Origin: Tenrec ecaudatus
Taxonomy: Eukaryota; Chordata; Mammalia; Afrosoricida; Tenrecidae
Length of the DNA stretch: 64,000 nucleotides
Assembly: GCF_050624435.1 (NCBI RefSeq)
Contig: NC_134546.1
Coordinates: 15,275,001 to 15,339,000 of the forward strand
Direction of reading: 5' to 3'
In this document: positions 23,801 through 38,800 of the stretch, piece after piece
Layout of the letters: the number at the start of each line of letters is the position of its first letter
Numbering within the stretch: position 1 is the stretch's first letter
Notes under the pieces: model-generated
Database searches by the model: none
Seen by the model: the letters and a program-made list of their open reading frames with translations, nothing else
Told to the model about the DNA's origin: nothing
Translations under genes and position numbers: made by a program

Positions 23801-26800
23801 CTCAGGCCAGTAGGACAGGGTAGAACCGCTCCTGTGGGTTCTGAGACCAATGTTCATGGGAGGAGAAAGCCTCATCTCTCTCCTGCAGTGGTGGCTTCAG
23901 AATGCCAACTGTGCAGTAAGCAGCCCAGGTCATAACCACTAGACCACCGGGGCTCCCCAGGGAACACCCGTGTAGCCTTACATTTAATGCTTAGCCAATG
24001 CTTAACATTTTGCCACATTTTCATTCTCTGTAGAATTTTAATGATATGCTTCTTGAACTTATCTGAAGCTACATTGTATGCATTCTGCCACTTCATCTAG
24101 AAATGCATCAAATTTATCATGGAAGACCATTTCTGTACACTGCTGTCCCACCCAAGGTAGTTTAACTGTACAGTGAAATTTAATATTCCTTATCTAGTTG
24201 TGTGTGACATTTTATAGAATTTCCTTTTTAAGCTTACGGGTCTCATCAGGTCCTATACCATTTCGAGAGTGATTCCCTGTCTTTTATTCGGAATGCTTTT
24301 AAGACTTAAGGCACACATTTCATAGTCTGTCCCATACTTTTAATTTCTCTCATTGTTTCCACATGATTAGATTCAAGTGAAGCATTTGGTGGCAAGACTG
24401 ACAAAGATGGTGCAAACTGAGAGCACTGTATAGGAGGCTTATCCAGCAGTGCGTCCTGCTACTTTGTAATTCCACTAGTATGGTGGTTGCTACATTTGAC
24501 CAAGTGAAGATACTGTTTCCTTTGCAAATCAATTGCGGAGTGCTACTTTGTGTCTGCTTCCCACCACCTGCTTCCCACACCCGCTTCCCACGCTCAACTA
24601 AAAGTTAACATCCATTGATCCTTTGCTGAGTCGTTTATAATATTTGTAGTCACATCCTAACACTCATCGTGACCTTATAGGACAGAATAAAACTACCCCT
24701 GTGGGTTTCTGGAAGTATACGTCTTCACGGGAGTAGAAAGCGGCATCTTCCTCCTGGGGAGCGATTGGTGGGCTCTAACTACTGACCTTGTGGTTAGCAG
24801 CCCACTGCACCACCAGGGCTAGACCTGGAAGTGTCACTGTAAATCATGGTAGTGATTTTTCTAGGGAGTGATTTTGTATTTCTATAGTTTCTTCTACTTT
24901 ATTGGCCACTCTTCTATGAGTAAAAGCTTCTCTTCTTATTCTCTATGTGAATTTATGGATGTATTAAAGTTGATTACTATCAGCATTATATGATGCCCAA
25001 GAAAGAGCCCTGGTGGCATAGTTGTTATGTGTTGGGCTGCCAGCTGCATGGTCATCAGTTCAACACCACCAGCCACTCCTCTGGAGAAAGAGGCTTTCAA
25101 CTCTCATGAAGAGTGAGTGTCAGGAAGCCACAGGGGCAGTTCTCCCCTGTCTTATAAGGTCACTGTGAGTCAGAATTGACTTGATGGCAGTGAGTTTGGT
25201 TTGAGTTTCTGATTCCCAATTGTTCCTAATTTGGCCAGCGGAAGCCTTTTCCGGCTGAGGCCTATGTTTTCGAGCATTTCTTTGTTTTCTGGTGTACCCG
25301 AGATTGTCTGGCTCACTTACTCTTCCTGCCCCAGACCTAGAATTAGCCATTTCTCCAAAGAGCCCCATTCCTTTTAGTGGAGCATGATACTTAGAAGCTG
25401 AGAGCTGAGCTTTAGAAGTGTTTATTGCTAATGGAGTCTTAATTGCCTCTAGGCCCCTTCAGAAGATAGAGCTAGGGACTAGGCATTTTTCTTTAAGGAC
25501 TTTATAGTGACACTTTCAATTCTAGTCTTACACACCAGTGCCTTCATTAGCTTTTGAAGGTTGACCATTGTGAAAGGTGAGGAATTTTAGGTGAATGGAG
25601 CGTCCCTGCACGTGCTGAAGTACTACTGTTTAACTACATATTTGATTGTGAATTGTCATTTTTCCCTGGGGAGGAAGAGGGAATGACCTTACATTATTTT
25701 TATTGGGATCATATTTATGTACTAATTTAGGAGTAGTTGAAATCTTTTTGCTGTGAAGTCTTCATGCCCGGGAACACACGGGGTTTCCATCGGGCAGGAT
25801 TTTCTCACTACAACTTTGTAGTGAATTTGTTTGGTTTCCTACTACAGGAATAAGTTGACCTTTGGTCCTCTGTCACCCACTGTCAGGGACTCAGAGTCAC
25901 CCTCGGAGTCGGGTTTTGAGCTGGTCAAACTTTACAGGAGGAGACAGCCCTAGTTTTCTCCTAAGAAACGGCTAGTAGGTCTGAACAACCGACCTTGTGG
26001 TTAGCCCTACAAGACACTGCATTTGCTAAGGAGCTAATTATAGAATTTTCCTCTAATATCAATACAGTGGAGTAAATTAGTGGTGTTTAAAATATCAAAT
26101 CATCCTTATTTTCCTGGAAGAAATATAATTTTGTCATGATTATTTTAAAAGTTATTTACAATATTTACATTAATGTTTACAGTTGAAATCAATTTCATTT
26201 TAAAATACTTTCTGGAAAAATTTATGTAGCATTGGGATTATTTAGTCTTTGAAGGTTTGATTTAATTTTCCTATGGAAATGGACCTGATGTTTTATTTAT
26301 TTATTTTGTGGGAGAACTCAGATAACTTTCTCTATTTTTTTTTTAAGTTATTGAGGATGGTCAGTTGAAGTTTCTCTATTTGTGTCAATTTTGGTGGATA
26401 TAGAAATTATTTAATGTTCAAATTTATACAACTGTGCAAAGTAGTCTCAAGATTATTTTGAACTTTTTATTACAAGATAACATTTAAAACATTTAAGCCG
26501 GCTTCTTGCACAAAAGCCCTCAACTTGCTCCGTGGGTTGGGAGGCCACCACTGTTCCATGGCCTGGCTCCTGGTTCTGCTGCTGCTCCTCTGACGGTGTC
26601 GCTGTCATCTGGATCCAGGAGGTTCTCTGGGCAAGGACCTCGGCTCCAGAGGACCAACTTCCCTCCTGACTCTTGCCCATTAATGTGACCCCTCGTCTTG
26701 CTTCTCAGAGGGCTTATTTTATACACAACATGATGGCCATCCAGGGAACCCTAGTTGCAATTACTCAGGTGAATCCTATCACTAGGTTCCTCCACCTTCT

Positions 26801-29800
26801 TATCAGACCCATGCAGAGAAAGGTCTTTGGTGGGAGTTAGAGACTTAGGCTAGAAAAGTCCCATGAAATAATTCACTGGCCCCTTAGTTTACTTGCTGTT
26901 TAAACTTTAAAGCTGTATTTCAGTATCCTGAAGATGCACAGCTTGAAATGCAGTTACCCTGTCGTGGAATCATGTATTTTCCAGAGGTCACATTATGCTT
27001 TATATAGTGAAACCCATGAGAGCCAGAACACAATGGACTACCTTTTCCCCCCCGGCTTTCTCACATTTTCCACCTTTGACATTGTGTAGTCTTACCACTT
27101 TGTGTGTTTATTTTCTAACTTTATATTGTAGCTTGTTCACAGAGCAAATTCATTTTCTCTTCAATGATGTATGCATCATAGTTTTCATGAGTCACTGAAC
27201 TCACTGCCATCAAGTAAATGTTGACTCGCAGTGACCCTCTAGGGCAGGGAAAACTACCCTTGTGGGATTCTGTAAGACTGTAACTCTTTATGAGAATGGA
27301 AAGCCCTGTCTTTCTCCCATAGAGTGGCTAGTGGTTTTGAGCTATTGACCTTAAAGTTAGTAGCCCAATGAGTAACCATTACACCACCAAGGCTCCTTAT
27401 TCATGACACTGGTTATAAACCACTTAGTGCAACAGTATTTTTCTCACTTCCTCTCTAGATCTCCATTTTCATTTATGATTTATTATTCTCCTGCCTGCTT
27501 TTGAGCTTTATTTCTGGGCAAATACTGCCCTTTTTGCGTCCGATGGTTGATTGTACTAAATACATTGGTTTAATTTATTTTATAGATCTGTCTATTGTTT
27601 GGCTAAAAGTTGATCTCTGAGATTAGGTTCTGTACCAGGCTTGACAAGTAACCAAGGGCCACCCTCTTAAGGGCTCTACCAGTCTTTACCAGATCAGTTA
27701 GTCTGCTCTTTTCTATGAGTTTGTGTTTGTTTGTTCGTGTCACCACTCCACGACCTCTTTTGATCTCATTCAGAGCATCTGTATGGCAGCATGGCACCAT
27801 CCAGTCTGGTCTCAAGGTAATGAAGCTGTGGCTCGAGTGGTAGCTTTTTCTTCACTGTTTTCCCCCCTTCTGGATGAGGAGGGACCATCGTAGAGGGCTA
27901 CTCCCTAGCTTTTAAGATGCCAGTAGCTACTCACCATCGAAGGATGGAAGACTGTTTTTGTGCGTTACATCCATTGACCTAGATGTCCCCAAGACCGAGC
28001 CTAAGCCTAGAAACTCATTACCATAAGGTGTTTGGTTTTGACTAAGACATTTTCAAAACTCTGCCCTCCTGTATGCTTTACCACTTTGCTATGTTTCGCC
28101 CAGTGGAAATGAGGAGCTTTCCTTCTCTGACAGGCTTCTTTCTACCTTACACAGGTTCCAGCTGTCAAACATTTTATTGTCTTACTTAACTGGTCTTTTT
28201 TCTTGCTAGTTTCAGTGAAGCCTACTGCAAAGAAAGACAGCTGGGGAAAGTCCTTCATGACTTACTGCAAAAATATATTTAAAAAGAGAAATGTACTAGT
28301 GCAGAGACCATCTTTGTATATCATGGTTTGATATTAGATACATTATTGCCCTGCTGATTGGAAAATCGATTTTCATTATTGAATTTATGGTGAGATCTTA
28401 AAGTATTCAAGTTAGAACTAGATCCTTCTTACTGCTAGCCACAGAATAATTTACATTTCTTAAAATTATTTCTGAATGATACATGTAGGTATAGCTTTCT
28501 ATATGAATATTTTTCATTCTTATTAGTAAGATTATGGATTTGTAGTATTACTTATTTGAATAAAACACCATGTAAATACTGTGCCTACACATATAACATG
28601 AATAGTACACTTAGAAACAAGGCATGAAGTGGCTCTGCTGTCGGCAAAGCATTTAACATGTGCCTTATGTGTGTTATAAGACCTAAGTTCTCTGACCTCA
28701 GCTTCCAAGTTCTTAAAATGTGAACAACAGCTATGGCAACATAATGAATCTCAAAATGATAAAGTGAGCTGTCATATAACTGTTGTTGCTTTTGTCTCAC
28801 AGAGGGAAAGGTGCATTAAGGAACAGAATATGGAAACCGCTAAATCCCTGTCCTGTCTCTTCTTATAGTTAGAAGATTATTAGGTTATAATTACTTTCTG
28901 AGCTAGCTACTGTGGCTGTTATGCATATATAATATATATTAATATAGGGTGATGTATTAACATTTTTAGTAGATATGTTATACACATATATAAAGGCCTA
29001 TATTTAAATATTAGAAAATGTTCTAAAAGCTAAATGGTAGAAAATTCATTTTTTGTGGAAATTTTCTTGTTGTGATGCTTGATGTTACTGTAGTGTATAG
29101 TCACAGTTTAAATGTAGAGCTGCGTTGTTGTTTTTTCTCTTTACGAGTACTAGGAAGCCCTGGTGGTGTGCCAGTTAAGGACTCAAGTACTAATCAAAAG
29201 CTTGGGAGTTCAGACTTGTTCAGGGTTATCTTAGAAGATAGGGCTGGTGATCTCCTTCTAAAAGGTCACAATCTTGAGAATCCTATGTAGCCGTTCAACT
29301 GCACACTTAGGTTGCCATGAGTTGGAATTGATTTGATGTCAACTAACAAAACAGTAACATCACTGAAACTATCAGTGTTAGGCTGGGTTATCTAAAGAAA
29401 CAAAACCAGTGACACTCATATATGTATAAGAAAGAGCTTTCTATCTATAAGCATCTCAGCCTCGACCAAGTCAAGTCCATGGGTTTGATTCTAGCAGGAG
29501 CCCTTTTCAGACGTGCGAAGCTGCAGGCCAATGATACAGAAAGGTGAAGTGGGCTGCAGGGAAGTCATAGGCTGGTGGATGCAGAATGGGGTGAATCCAA
29601 GGTTGGCGGGAAGACAGCAGATCGACAGCTTCCAGGGTCTGCAGCTTGGGCTTCTCTGGAGGCAGACAGGAAGACGCAGGGAGGAGGAGAGCAGAGGGCC
29701 AGAGGGGGATTCTCAGTGTGCCTTTGATAAAAAGGCCACACCCACTAGGAGATATTCTTATGCTGTGGCCTCATTGATAGGTTGTCCTTTATCCCTACAC

Positions 29801-32800
29801 TTTCACAGAGTTTCAAGGTGAGATAAACCTAAGGGGTAGCCTATTATAAGGATATACATATAACCTTCTCCATGAGGGATGGACACCAGAAAAGTGGGTG
29901 AAGGGAGACATTGTGCAGTGTAAGATATGACAAAATAATTTATAAATGATCAAGTGTACAGGAGGGCGAGGGGAGCGGGAAGGAAGGGGGAAAATGAGCT
30001 GATACCAAGGGCTCAAGTAGAAAGCAAATGTTTTGAGAATGATCAGGGCAACAAATGTGATAAGAGTTGTAAGAGCCCACAATAAAATGATTATAACAAA
30101 AAACAAACACCTAATTGCCACACCTCTTTTCCTCACGAGATAGCAAGAACACACATGCAAGCAATCTGATTTCAGGCATTTTCACATTTTTGAAGGTTTT
30201 TGTTGAAAGAATGGGTTTAATTGAATTTATACATTGTTGTTGTCTGCTTTTTCTGATGATTTTAGACCAGATGTGGATGATACTAGAGTTTAAGTGATAG
30301 TGTCAACAATGGTTGGGCCAGATAATGATGGTATTGAGTAAACTTGGTGCTTGAAATGTTGCCATTATGTGTCACTCACAAATTAGAAAGGCACTCTTAA
30401 CCATTGTGTCCATCTAGTTGTGGAGAATGCTTGACTGGCATTTTCAGCACTTAAAATACGATGCTTGAACTTTGATAGGCAGAAATGATTATGAGTGTGA
30501 CAGGAACATTATTGGTTCAAAATAATAAGAAACAGATACATAAAAACAAATAATCATCTTTGCTTGACTGTTAATACTTGCTTTTTGCTACTACCCCTTT
30601 CCACCTTCTTGTTATTTTGCCTGCTACTGAGCACAAGTCCAGGTTTGCTTGACCCGAAAGGAGTCACATTTTTGCCTAGCTATCTCTCTTTTAAAATTCT
30701 GTCATTGTAACATACTATGTATGCTTGAGTATTTAAAAAATATTTCCTAATAGGTACATATTATATAGATTTTCCCCTCATGAATTTTAGTGATAAGGAT
30801 CCCCACTAAGGGTGTATCTTGAAGGCAAGCCATTATATAGGGTTTGGGATTTATTAGATTCCAAACTTGAATCTTGGCTCTGCCATTTCTTCTTCGATGA
30901 CTTTGGGGAGGTTCCGGAAACTCTTAGTTGTTTTATTGTGTTAGATAAAGACAACCATTTCAATTGAGTTGGTGAATAAGTGATATATCTCATATCTAGA
31001 CTAATGATGTTAAGAAAATTTTAAAGGAGGCGGCATATTGAAATTCTAATATTTCCCCAGATAACAGACAAGAGAGTGTCCAGAAGGCATGCCATTCTTG
31101 AGGTGGTGGGCGGTCAGCTTCGAATCAAACCGGTAAATACATTAATTAATGTTTATATATCTTACTCTCTTTGGCTCCTGGTTAGAAGTGCTCCTTTTCT
31201 AAGGCAGTGGTACTTGGGAATTTGTGTTAGAAGAGAACCTTCGCATTTCCAGAAGATATAGAATATAGACTAAGTGGTAGAGCATTTGACTGAAGAATAT
31301 AGACTAAGTAAACAATTATCTGTTTTCCCACAGGGCACTGCTACATGTCAGTGGTTAAGAGTATGAATGAAAGATGGATTACCAGTTCATATTTACATCA
31401 TCATTTTGTTTCTAGCAGGGTATTACAAGAGATTGTATAAAAAGTTCATAATTATTACATGATTGGGGGTGGGATGTAGGCGCCAAAGTATTAAAAGATT
31501 GAATGTTAACAAAGTTCTGTATTTATATGGGTAGATTGCATATTTCTAAAATTTAGAACTTGTTGAACTTAGGATTTTAGAAATAATATTAATTTGAACA
31601 TTTCTGTTAAGACTAGAACATGAAATACTTGCTTTACAGTATAAGTACCATGTGATTATTCTTTTCCTCTTACATAATCTGTTGTGTAAAAGAATGACAT
31701 GTGTGTCCGAATAGGAGGACTCATTTACTTTGGACTAGATGCTGATGGTAAAATTGTTATCCCGCAGCTAATTCATTAATGTATGTAACATCCTCGCGCC
31801 TGTTAGGATTTTAGTCATATATGTTGTTTTTAGGTGCTGCCAAGTCTGCTCTGACTCAGTGTCCCTTACACCAGAATGTAACACTGCCTGGTCCTGCTGG
31901 GTCAAATTTAGTGTAAAGTCGGAGCCCATTGTTGCAGCCACTTTGTCAGTCCATCTTGGTGAGCCTCACAGCAACATAGAAGCCACCGCCCTGCAACAGA
32001 CTTACATAGAAGTGGTGGAGTCCTCCATGTAGCAGTTACTTATTTTGGGCTCCTTCTTTTTACTATTGCATGCTGAATCATTCCTAAATTTGACAAGAAT
32101 CCTTCTTATTCTAGTATTGAAAACATTTTTTTAAAAAGCTGAATTCATCCCATTTCAACTTATTTAAAAATAATATTTCAGCCTCGTCTTCTCATTCTGC
32201 AAATATCTTCATGTTTTGAAAATAATATCTGTAGGCAGCACTCCTTTTTTTATCTCTGGTTCCTCTTCTGAGACGAGGCCTGTAGATCATAAACTCCATG
32301 AGTGTAGAAACGCTGACCAACTTAATCTATATCCCTTATATCTAATGTGATGCCCAAACCAAGACCCAAACCAAATTAATTGCCTTTGAGTAAATTCCAA
32401 CTCATCGCGACCCTATAGAACAGGGTAAACTGCCCCTGTGGTTTTCTGAGACTAACCGTTTGGGGAGTAGCAAACCTCATCATTCTCCCTTTGAATGGCC
32501 GGTAGTTTTGAATTGCTGACCTTGTGGTTAGCGTGTAACATATAACCCACTAGGCCACCATGTCTGAATAAATGCTACAGTGAATACTGTACAAGACATT
32601 TTTTTTTAGGGTTGATGACAGTTAATGGTCCTGTGTCAACTCGTGTCAGCCATGTTGTTCAGCTCTTGGGCCAGTATTGTGTAATCAGCCTCCATTTGGT
32701 GATTTGATGTGAGCTGCCAGTCCACTGAAAGGGGAGTTTCTTTGGGCTTGTGGTCTGCATCCAATATAAATGGGTATTTGGGCAAGGCTCACTCTCACTT

Positions 32801-35800
32801 CCTTCTTCTTTTTTAATCATTTTATTGGGGGCTCATACAACTCTTATCACAATCCATAATACATCAGTTGTATATAAATGTATATAAAGCACATTTGTAC
32901 CTTCATCACCCTCATCATTCTCAAAACATTTGCTCTCCACGTAAGCCCCTGGCATCAGCTCCTCATTTTTCCCCATCCCTCCCTGCTCCCCCCTCCCTCA
33001 TGAACCCTTGATAATTTATACATTAATATTTTGTCATATCTTACACTCACTTTATTATTTTTTTTTCACTCACTTTCTTCTTGATTCAGTCTGCAGTCAT
33101 TCTCTGACTTTTGGTATTTGGGATGAGCCAGCAGCCTGCCACCTGCTCTGCAGATTGTAGATTTTTTTAACTCCCACAATTACAGAAGCTGGCCGCCAGC
33201 AGTCTCTACTGCCTGATCTGAAGATTTGTAAGCAGTCAGCCCCTGTTACAGCCCTCATGAGTCAGAAGAAACCTCCAGTGTGCCACTGACCTATGGACTT
33301 TGGACTTACTAGCATGCCACTGACCTATGGATTTTGGATTTGCCAGCCTCTGCAATTGTATGAGCCATTTCCCTGAAATAAATCTCTCTGTATATATTTA
33401 GCTCTGGTGGCATGGTAGATTACAAGCTGAGCTACCAACTGCAAAGTCAGCCATTGAAAACCACCAGCCATTTTAAAGGAGAAAGACTAGGTTTTCTGTC
33501 CTATCCTACAGGGTCCCTATGAGTCAGCACCAGCTTGATGGCAGTGAGTTTGGCATTTTGGTCTGCTTCACAGGGTTTGCTCCTCCAAGAGAACCCCCAC
33601 CTAACACAGGGGCATTTTGGAGTATGTAAAATTATGTAATTTTTTCAGCATTCAGTTTCTTAACATGTTTGCAATGAACCAACATGGTGTAAAGAAGTTT
33701 GAAGTTTTTGTTTTATCGTGTTACGAAACTGAGAGTAGAGAAATAATATCTTTCACTCACTGCCATCGAGTTGATTCAGACTAATAGTAACTGTGTGGGG
33801 TAGAACTATCCCTGTGGATTTCTGAGACTGATTATGGGAGTAGAAAACCTCATTATTCTTCCTTAGAATGGTTGATGGTTTCAAACTTCTGACCTTGCAG
33901 TTAATAATCCAGTGCGTACTCCACCACACCACCAGGGCCCTGAAAAAGAATATAGGGAAATCCACATTACTATTCTGTCTTTTCTGATTAATTTTAGGAA
34001 CTTCCAGAACTGATATCAGTAAGGAAAGAGCAATTTTTCCAATAAATGGTATTGGCACGGTTGGTTATTTGTTCAGGAAAAAAATAAACTGGAGCTCTCT
34101 CTTGAGCCATGCCCCAAATCATTCTGAGGTAGATTAAATGTAAAAGCTGAAACTATAAAACTCTTAGAAAATAATATACTAAAAAAACTTTATGAGCTTA
34201 TGGCAGGTAGGGAAGGGTTTTTGAACAATACACAAAAGCAGCAATCATAAAGGAAATACAGACAAAAGTCAATTACATTAAAATTAAGACTAATTGTTTA
34301 TCAAAAGACTATAATGAAGAAAAAATAAGGAGACAATATTTAAAATATTTGATATCCACATAATCATTAATTTGTATTTACTCTTTCAAAATAGCAATTA
34401 AAAATATTTTTGACATCTTATTCATTCCAATATATCCCTTTCCTTCCCATACAGTTCTGTTGTTTAATCCCATCGAGTAGGGTTATATAATCATCAATGC
34501 AATCAACTTCCCCGTCCCCCAACCCCCCACTTCTCACTTCCCTTACCCTCAGAGAACCCTTACTCCAGTCACTGTATCTGAGGGATCATCTATCTTGACT
34601 ACCATGTACCAAATGATCTTGAAAGTACAAATGAACATACACAAATCTAACATGATTAATGGGGTATATCACATAAGGACCCTAATAGTAAGGGGAAGAA
34701 ATCTTAAAGAACTGGAGGGTAGTTATGTGGTTCATCAGCGCCATACTATACTCTGGATTTATCCTGCATTCCATGAGGCCCTTCCAAGAGAAACTGTCCA
34801 CTTGTCTTGCTGGTGGACTTAGGGTCTCACCTACATCCACTCCCCTTCATATCTATTTGGTTGCATGTTTTTTGAACTTCTGATACCCCTTCCCACTGAC
34901 AGCTCATGATCACACAGGCTGGAATGCTTCTATGTGGGTTTTGTTGCTTCTTTGGTGCATGGCCACGTGTTTAACTATACCCCCAAACAACAACAGCATG
35001 CAGATAGCCACCAGTCTAACAGGGATCATGACCTAAGAGTCTCATTTGTGTCCTAAAGACGAGTTTCCTATTAAAGACGAGTTTCCTATAAGTCCACGTT
35101 GCCTTCCTGCAGTCCGGGATGGAGCAGTCTCCCCCCCCCCTCCCCCGCTCCGTCAGAAGTCTACAATGGGGATTCCTTGGAGACTTCGCGGCTTCACTCC
35201 CATCACTGGTCTGTTGCACTCCCCTCTTGATTTGCCCCCATGTGGGCGGGGCACATGGCCCTCTCCCTGAGCTGTATCTTCAGGGCTGCTCTCTGCAGCG
35301 CTGTCATCTAGGGAGGGGATGTCACATCTCCAGCTGATAGCAGCCCTGCAGTCATCCCTGGAAGAGCTGCTCCACTCAGGAACGTGGCCCTCATGGACTG
35401 GCCCGCTGGAATGAGGTCTACTCTCGCTCTCCCTTTCCTGTGGAGACATAAACAACACCTTCCCTTTAGTGTCCTGGCCCCCATATCTTCATTTTCCTTC
35501 CCCCACCCCTCTGTGAGCCGTAAAGGCATATGGGGGGGGGGGTTCAGGGGTCTGTCAGCACAGGTGCTTTCTGCATCTGTTGATGATGTGTGAATCATTG
35601 GGTTTGGTTTGGCTCTTGCTGGAATATCTGATCCTTGGCCCAGGAATTGTGTGAGGTGTGTGTTTTCCCTTATGCCTGTTCTGCTATTTGAACTTAACTC
35701 AGTGGACTCATGTTGTACTTGGCTTTTTGTGCTTGGCTAACTTCACTTAGCCTAATATTCTCCAACTCCTTCCACGGGGCGAGGTGCTTCATTGGTTTAT

Positions 35801-38800
35801 CACTCTTTTTAGGGATGTGCAGTATTCCATTCAAAATAGCAATTTTGAATCTGCAATGGGAAAACTTAACCCTGACTTTTCTAGTTTTGTTATTCAATGT
35901 AGAGGTTTATAGACTTTTCTAGATTTGTGTTATTAGATTTCCAGTCCTACTGACATCTGTATATGCAGATGTTGTAGATCAAAATCAGTAAATCTATAAT
36001 GCTTACTACTCCACTTATAAAGACACTATTGTAATCTTTTTTGTTTCTTTGCAGCTTTACTCTTGCTATAAATGACATCTGAAAATGCTTTAGGGTTAGA
36101 ATAGAATAGTAAATAATGAAGTAATGTACTTTAAGAACTCAACACATTTATATCTAAGCATGTTAATCAATTGAATTGTGGACCACTGAATTTTTTTCTT
36201 TACCCCCTTATTGACTCAGTGCTGAAAAGAAACCATCCTAATGATAAAATTTACATAGCATTAAATTTTTATGTATCAAAAATACACAATTAAGAACCCA
36301 TAATTTATACTAATGCATGAATATTTTAAAACCTTATTTACATTCTTTTTTTCATGGTTAATCAAGGACATTTATACTTTAAAGATGAGGATGCTTTTCA
36401 AATTGAATAAAGGCATTTCGAGTATTCAGATTTTTTCAACTTCGGTGGCTATTCAAAAGAGTACTAATAATCTAAAATAAGTAGAACTACACTAAAGTTT
36501 ACTTTATTAATGGAAAATTGTTTTTAGTTAGACTTATGCATTGTGCGGTGGGTCCATTCCCTGTGTGAGACTTTAGAAATGGTATACCAGTCTTTTAACA
36601 GACCAATGAATCTGGTCTTTTTTGATTCATTTGAATTTTGTTCTACCATTTTCTCCCACTCTATCATGCACCTTGTATTATCCCAGTCAAAGTAGATTTT
36701 GGTGGTAGCTGGGTGCCATATGGTTCTTCTTGTCTCTAGTTCTGTGGTTCATGTGGGTAAGTGTAATTGAGTTTCAAGTTTTTGGATCATCTCTTAAAGA
36801 GGGACGCTTCTTTAGGAGCTCATGAAACCAGCATCAGCAGGGACACCACAGGTGGCAGAGGTGAATGAATCAAAGGTCAGCAGGTTAGGCTTGTGACTGG
36901 AGGCAACAGAATCCATGGTTGACAGGTCTGATGGCAGGCCACTGGCGGCTGCCAAGGTCAACAGCAGCATGGGAAGCCATAGGCTCAAGTCCCAAAGAAC
37001 CGAGGTGCAGGATCCAGATCCAGCAAAAAGCAAGTAAGACTTCCAACTGTGTCTACTGAGGTATAGGAAGTAGGCCACATCCCTAGGAAACTTCCCCTCA
37101 TTTGCATCTGGACTGTGACCTTAATAAGGGGGCTGCACTCCACTCAAACCTCACAGCTACTTGGTAGCTCACAGCAGATCCCAGCATAGAGTTGATTCCA
37201 TTATGTAGGCTGAAGTTTCTGATCTGTATTTCTGCTTTTCTTCTTCGGGGGTACAAGCCAACCATCTTGAAAAAGGTAGTGGTGACAATGGGAGTTGAGA
37301 GAAGTTATGGCAGTTACCAAATTGTTCTTAGGAATGTCTGCCTTTCCTTACTATTCTGTCTTGGAAAAAGACTGTAGCTTTCAGCAGCTCACGAGGAGAT
37401 GATGTTAGGTTTTTATGTCATTTAATTGAATCTGCAGTTTGTATCAGCGGGAGAAAGTGCATCATAAACGCAAACTTGATGTTCTTTGCAAATGACTCAA
37501 TCACCAGTGGTTGGCTGTATCCTCATAGCTGTCAGTGCTTTTATTTCATTTTAATAAAATATTACTCCTTTTAGTTCTTGGATGATTCAAGTAATAGATT
37601 TTAAACTGTATACACATTGTAAAAGATCTTTTTGGGGTTATTGGTACATTACAGTATACATCTTTGAGTGAATTTTATTCTTTAGTTCAGCAATTCTTGA
37701 GTTACGGTTTTTTTCTTTCATGAAATTACATGTATACTTGTAAACAATCTCTAAAATACTATAATAACCTTTCCTTAATTCACTACTTTTTATAAAGAAA
37801 TACTTTCAAAATAAAAAGATTGAAAACAAGGAAGAGCCTTTTTCGGGGTATATATCAATTGTACTTTAATATTTAATGATACTCCAAAAAAGGCTATTGA
37901 AAGTTGATTTGTGTTTTAGCTCCACTTCTTCAGGACTAGCATGTCTCCCCTTTGTCCCACTTGTAAGGCTATAGTTTAGCTGCTCACACTCACACTTATC
38001 ATCACGTGGGGGAGATGTAGAAGGCATGCACCACTGCAGATGTTGTCTGAAGTAGGAAGCTTATCCATTTGTTTGTTGTGGGTTGGGGTTAGCCAGTCTT
38101 CTGTCTGCTCTTGCCTGCTTTTAGAACCAAAATTCAACTAATGGGACTGGAGGAATCTGGGAGCTTTCCCTCCTTTTTCCTGTCTATGGAAGAGTTTGAA
38201 TATTCAGAAAAATGTTTGTGTCCTTAAGAATGGCATGGGAAGGAATTGGGAAGATTTTTAATTATTGGTTTTTTTAAACTTGCAGATTGAATCAAGTTCT
38301 CTTATTTCTTATAATTAAAAACTATTGAAACTAGCCAAACGCCCCCACACAAAATCCCCATCCCTTATTGTTGTGCCTCAGTTTGGTGTTTACTCTTTAG
38401 GAAAGTTGGCCATGCTGCCCAGTTCTAAGGTTCCTGGGTGGCATACACAGGTAAGTACTTGGCTGCGAACTGGAAAGCTACCTGTTCAAATGCACCCAGA
38501 GGTGCCTCGAAAGGACGGGAGTCTGCTTTCAAAAGGGCACAGTCATGGAAACTGGGGCAGAGCACATAGTCGCTGTGAGTCAGAGTCAAGTCAGCAACGG
38601 CTGGATTTGGGTTCTGTTTATATTTAAAATATATTAGTATGCTTACACTATTCTCTCCTGATTTAAGAGTGTTGTTTTATGTGTAAAAGTCATTTTTTTC
38701 CATTCTAAGAAATTTGTTGTGTGTGTCTCAACTGATCCATACTGCTAGAATTTTGTCTACTTTATAACTTAAAAATATGCCTGTTGACTTTATTGTTCTT

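Larger units (their letters stand above)
32613..33608 (+). repeat. MaLR LTR carrying two nested insertions
   Basis: Sense LTR, from about 32613 to ...CCTAACACA at 33608. It has the MaLR layout: a start-side 'gtgtcaactcgtgtcagcc', a polyadenylation-type 'aataaatctctctgt' at 33378, and the 'gagaaccc' end. An L1 tail (32806-33066) and a SINE (33400-33557) interrupt it, leaving about 580 bases of LTR. Confidence 0.7.

Noticed and set aside
26490-26830. GC-rich block ending near an AATAAA as a retrogene or 3' UTR
   Set aside because: No coding similarity recognised, and such blocks are common in LTRs; evidence is too thin to call.
35119-35598. Several overlapping open frames near 35.0-35.6 kb as a gene
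   Set aside because: They lie in a diverged GC-rich L1 3' UTR, overlap in many frames and show no domain.
36812-37078. 88-codon minus-strand open frame as a gene
   Set aside because: No domain, no splice context, and the surroundings look like old repeat.
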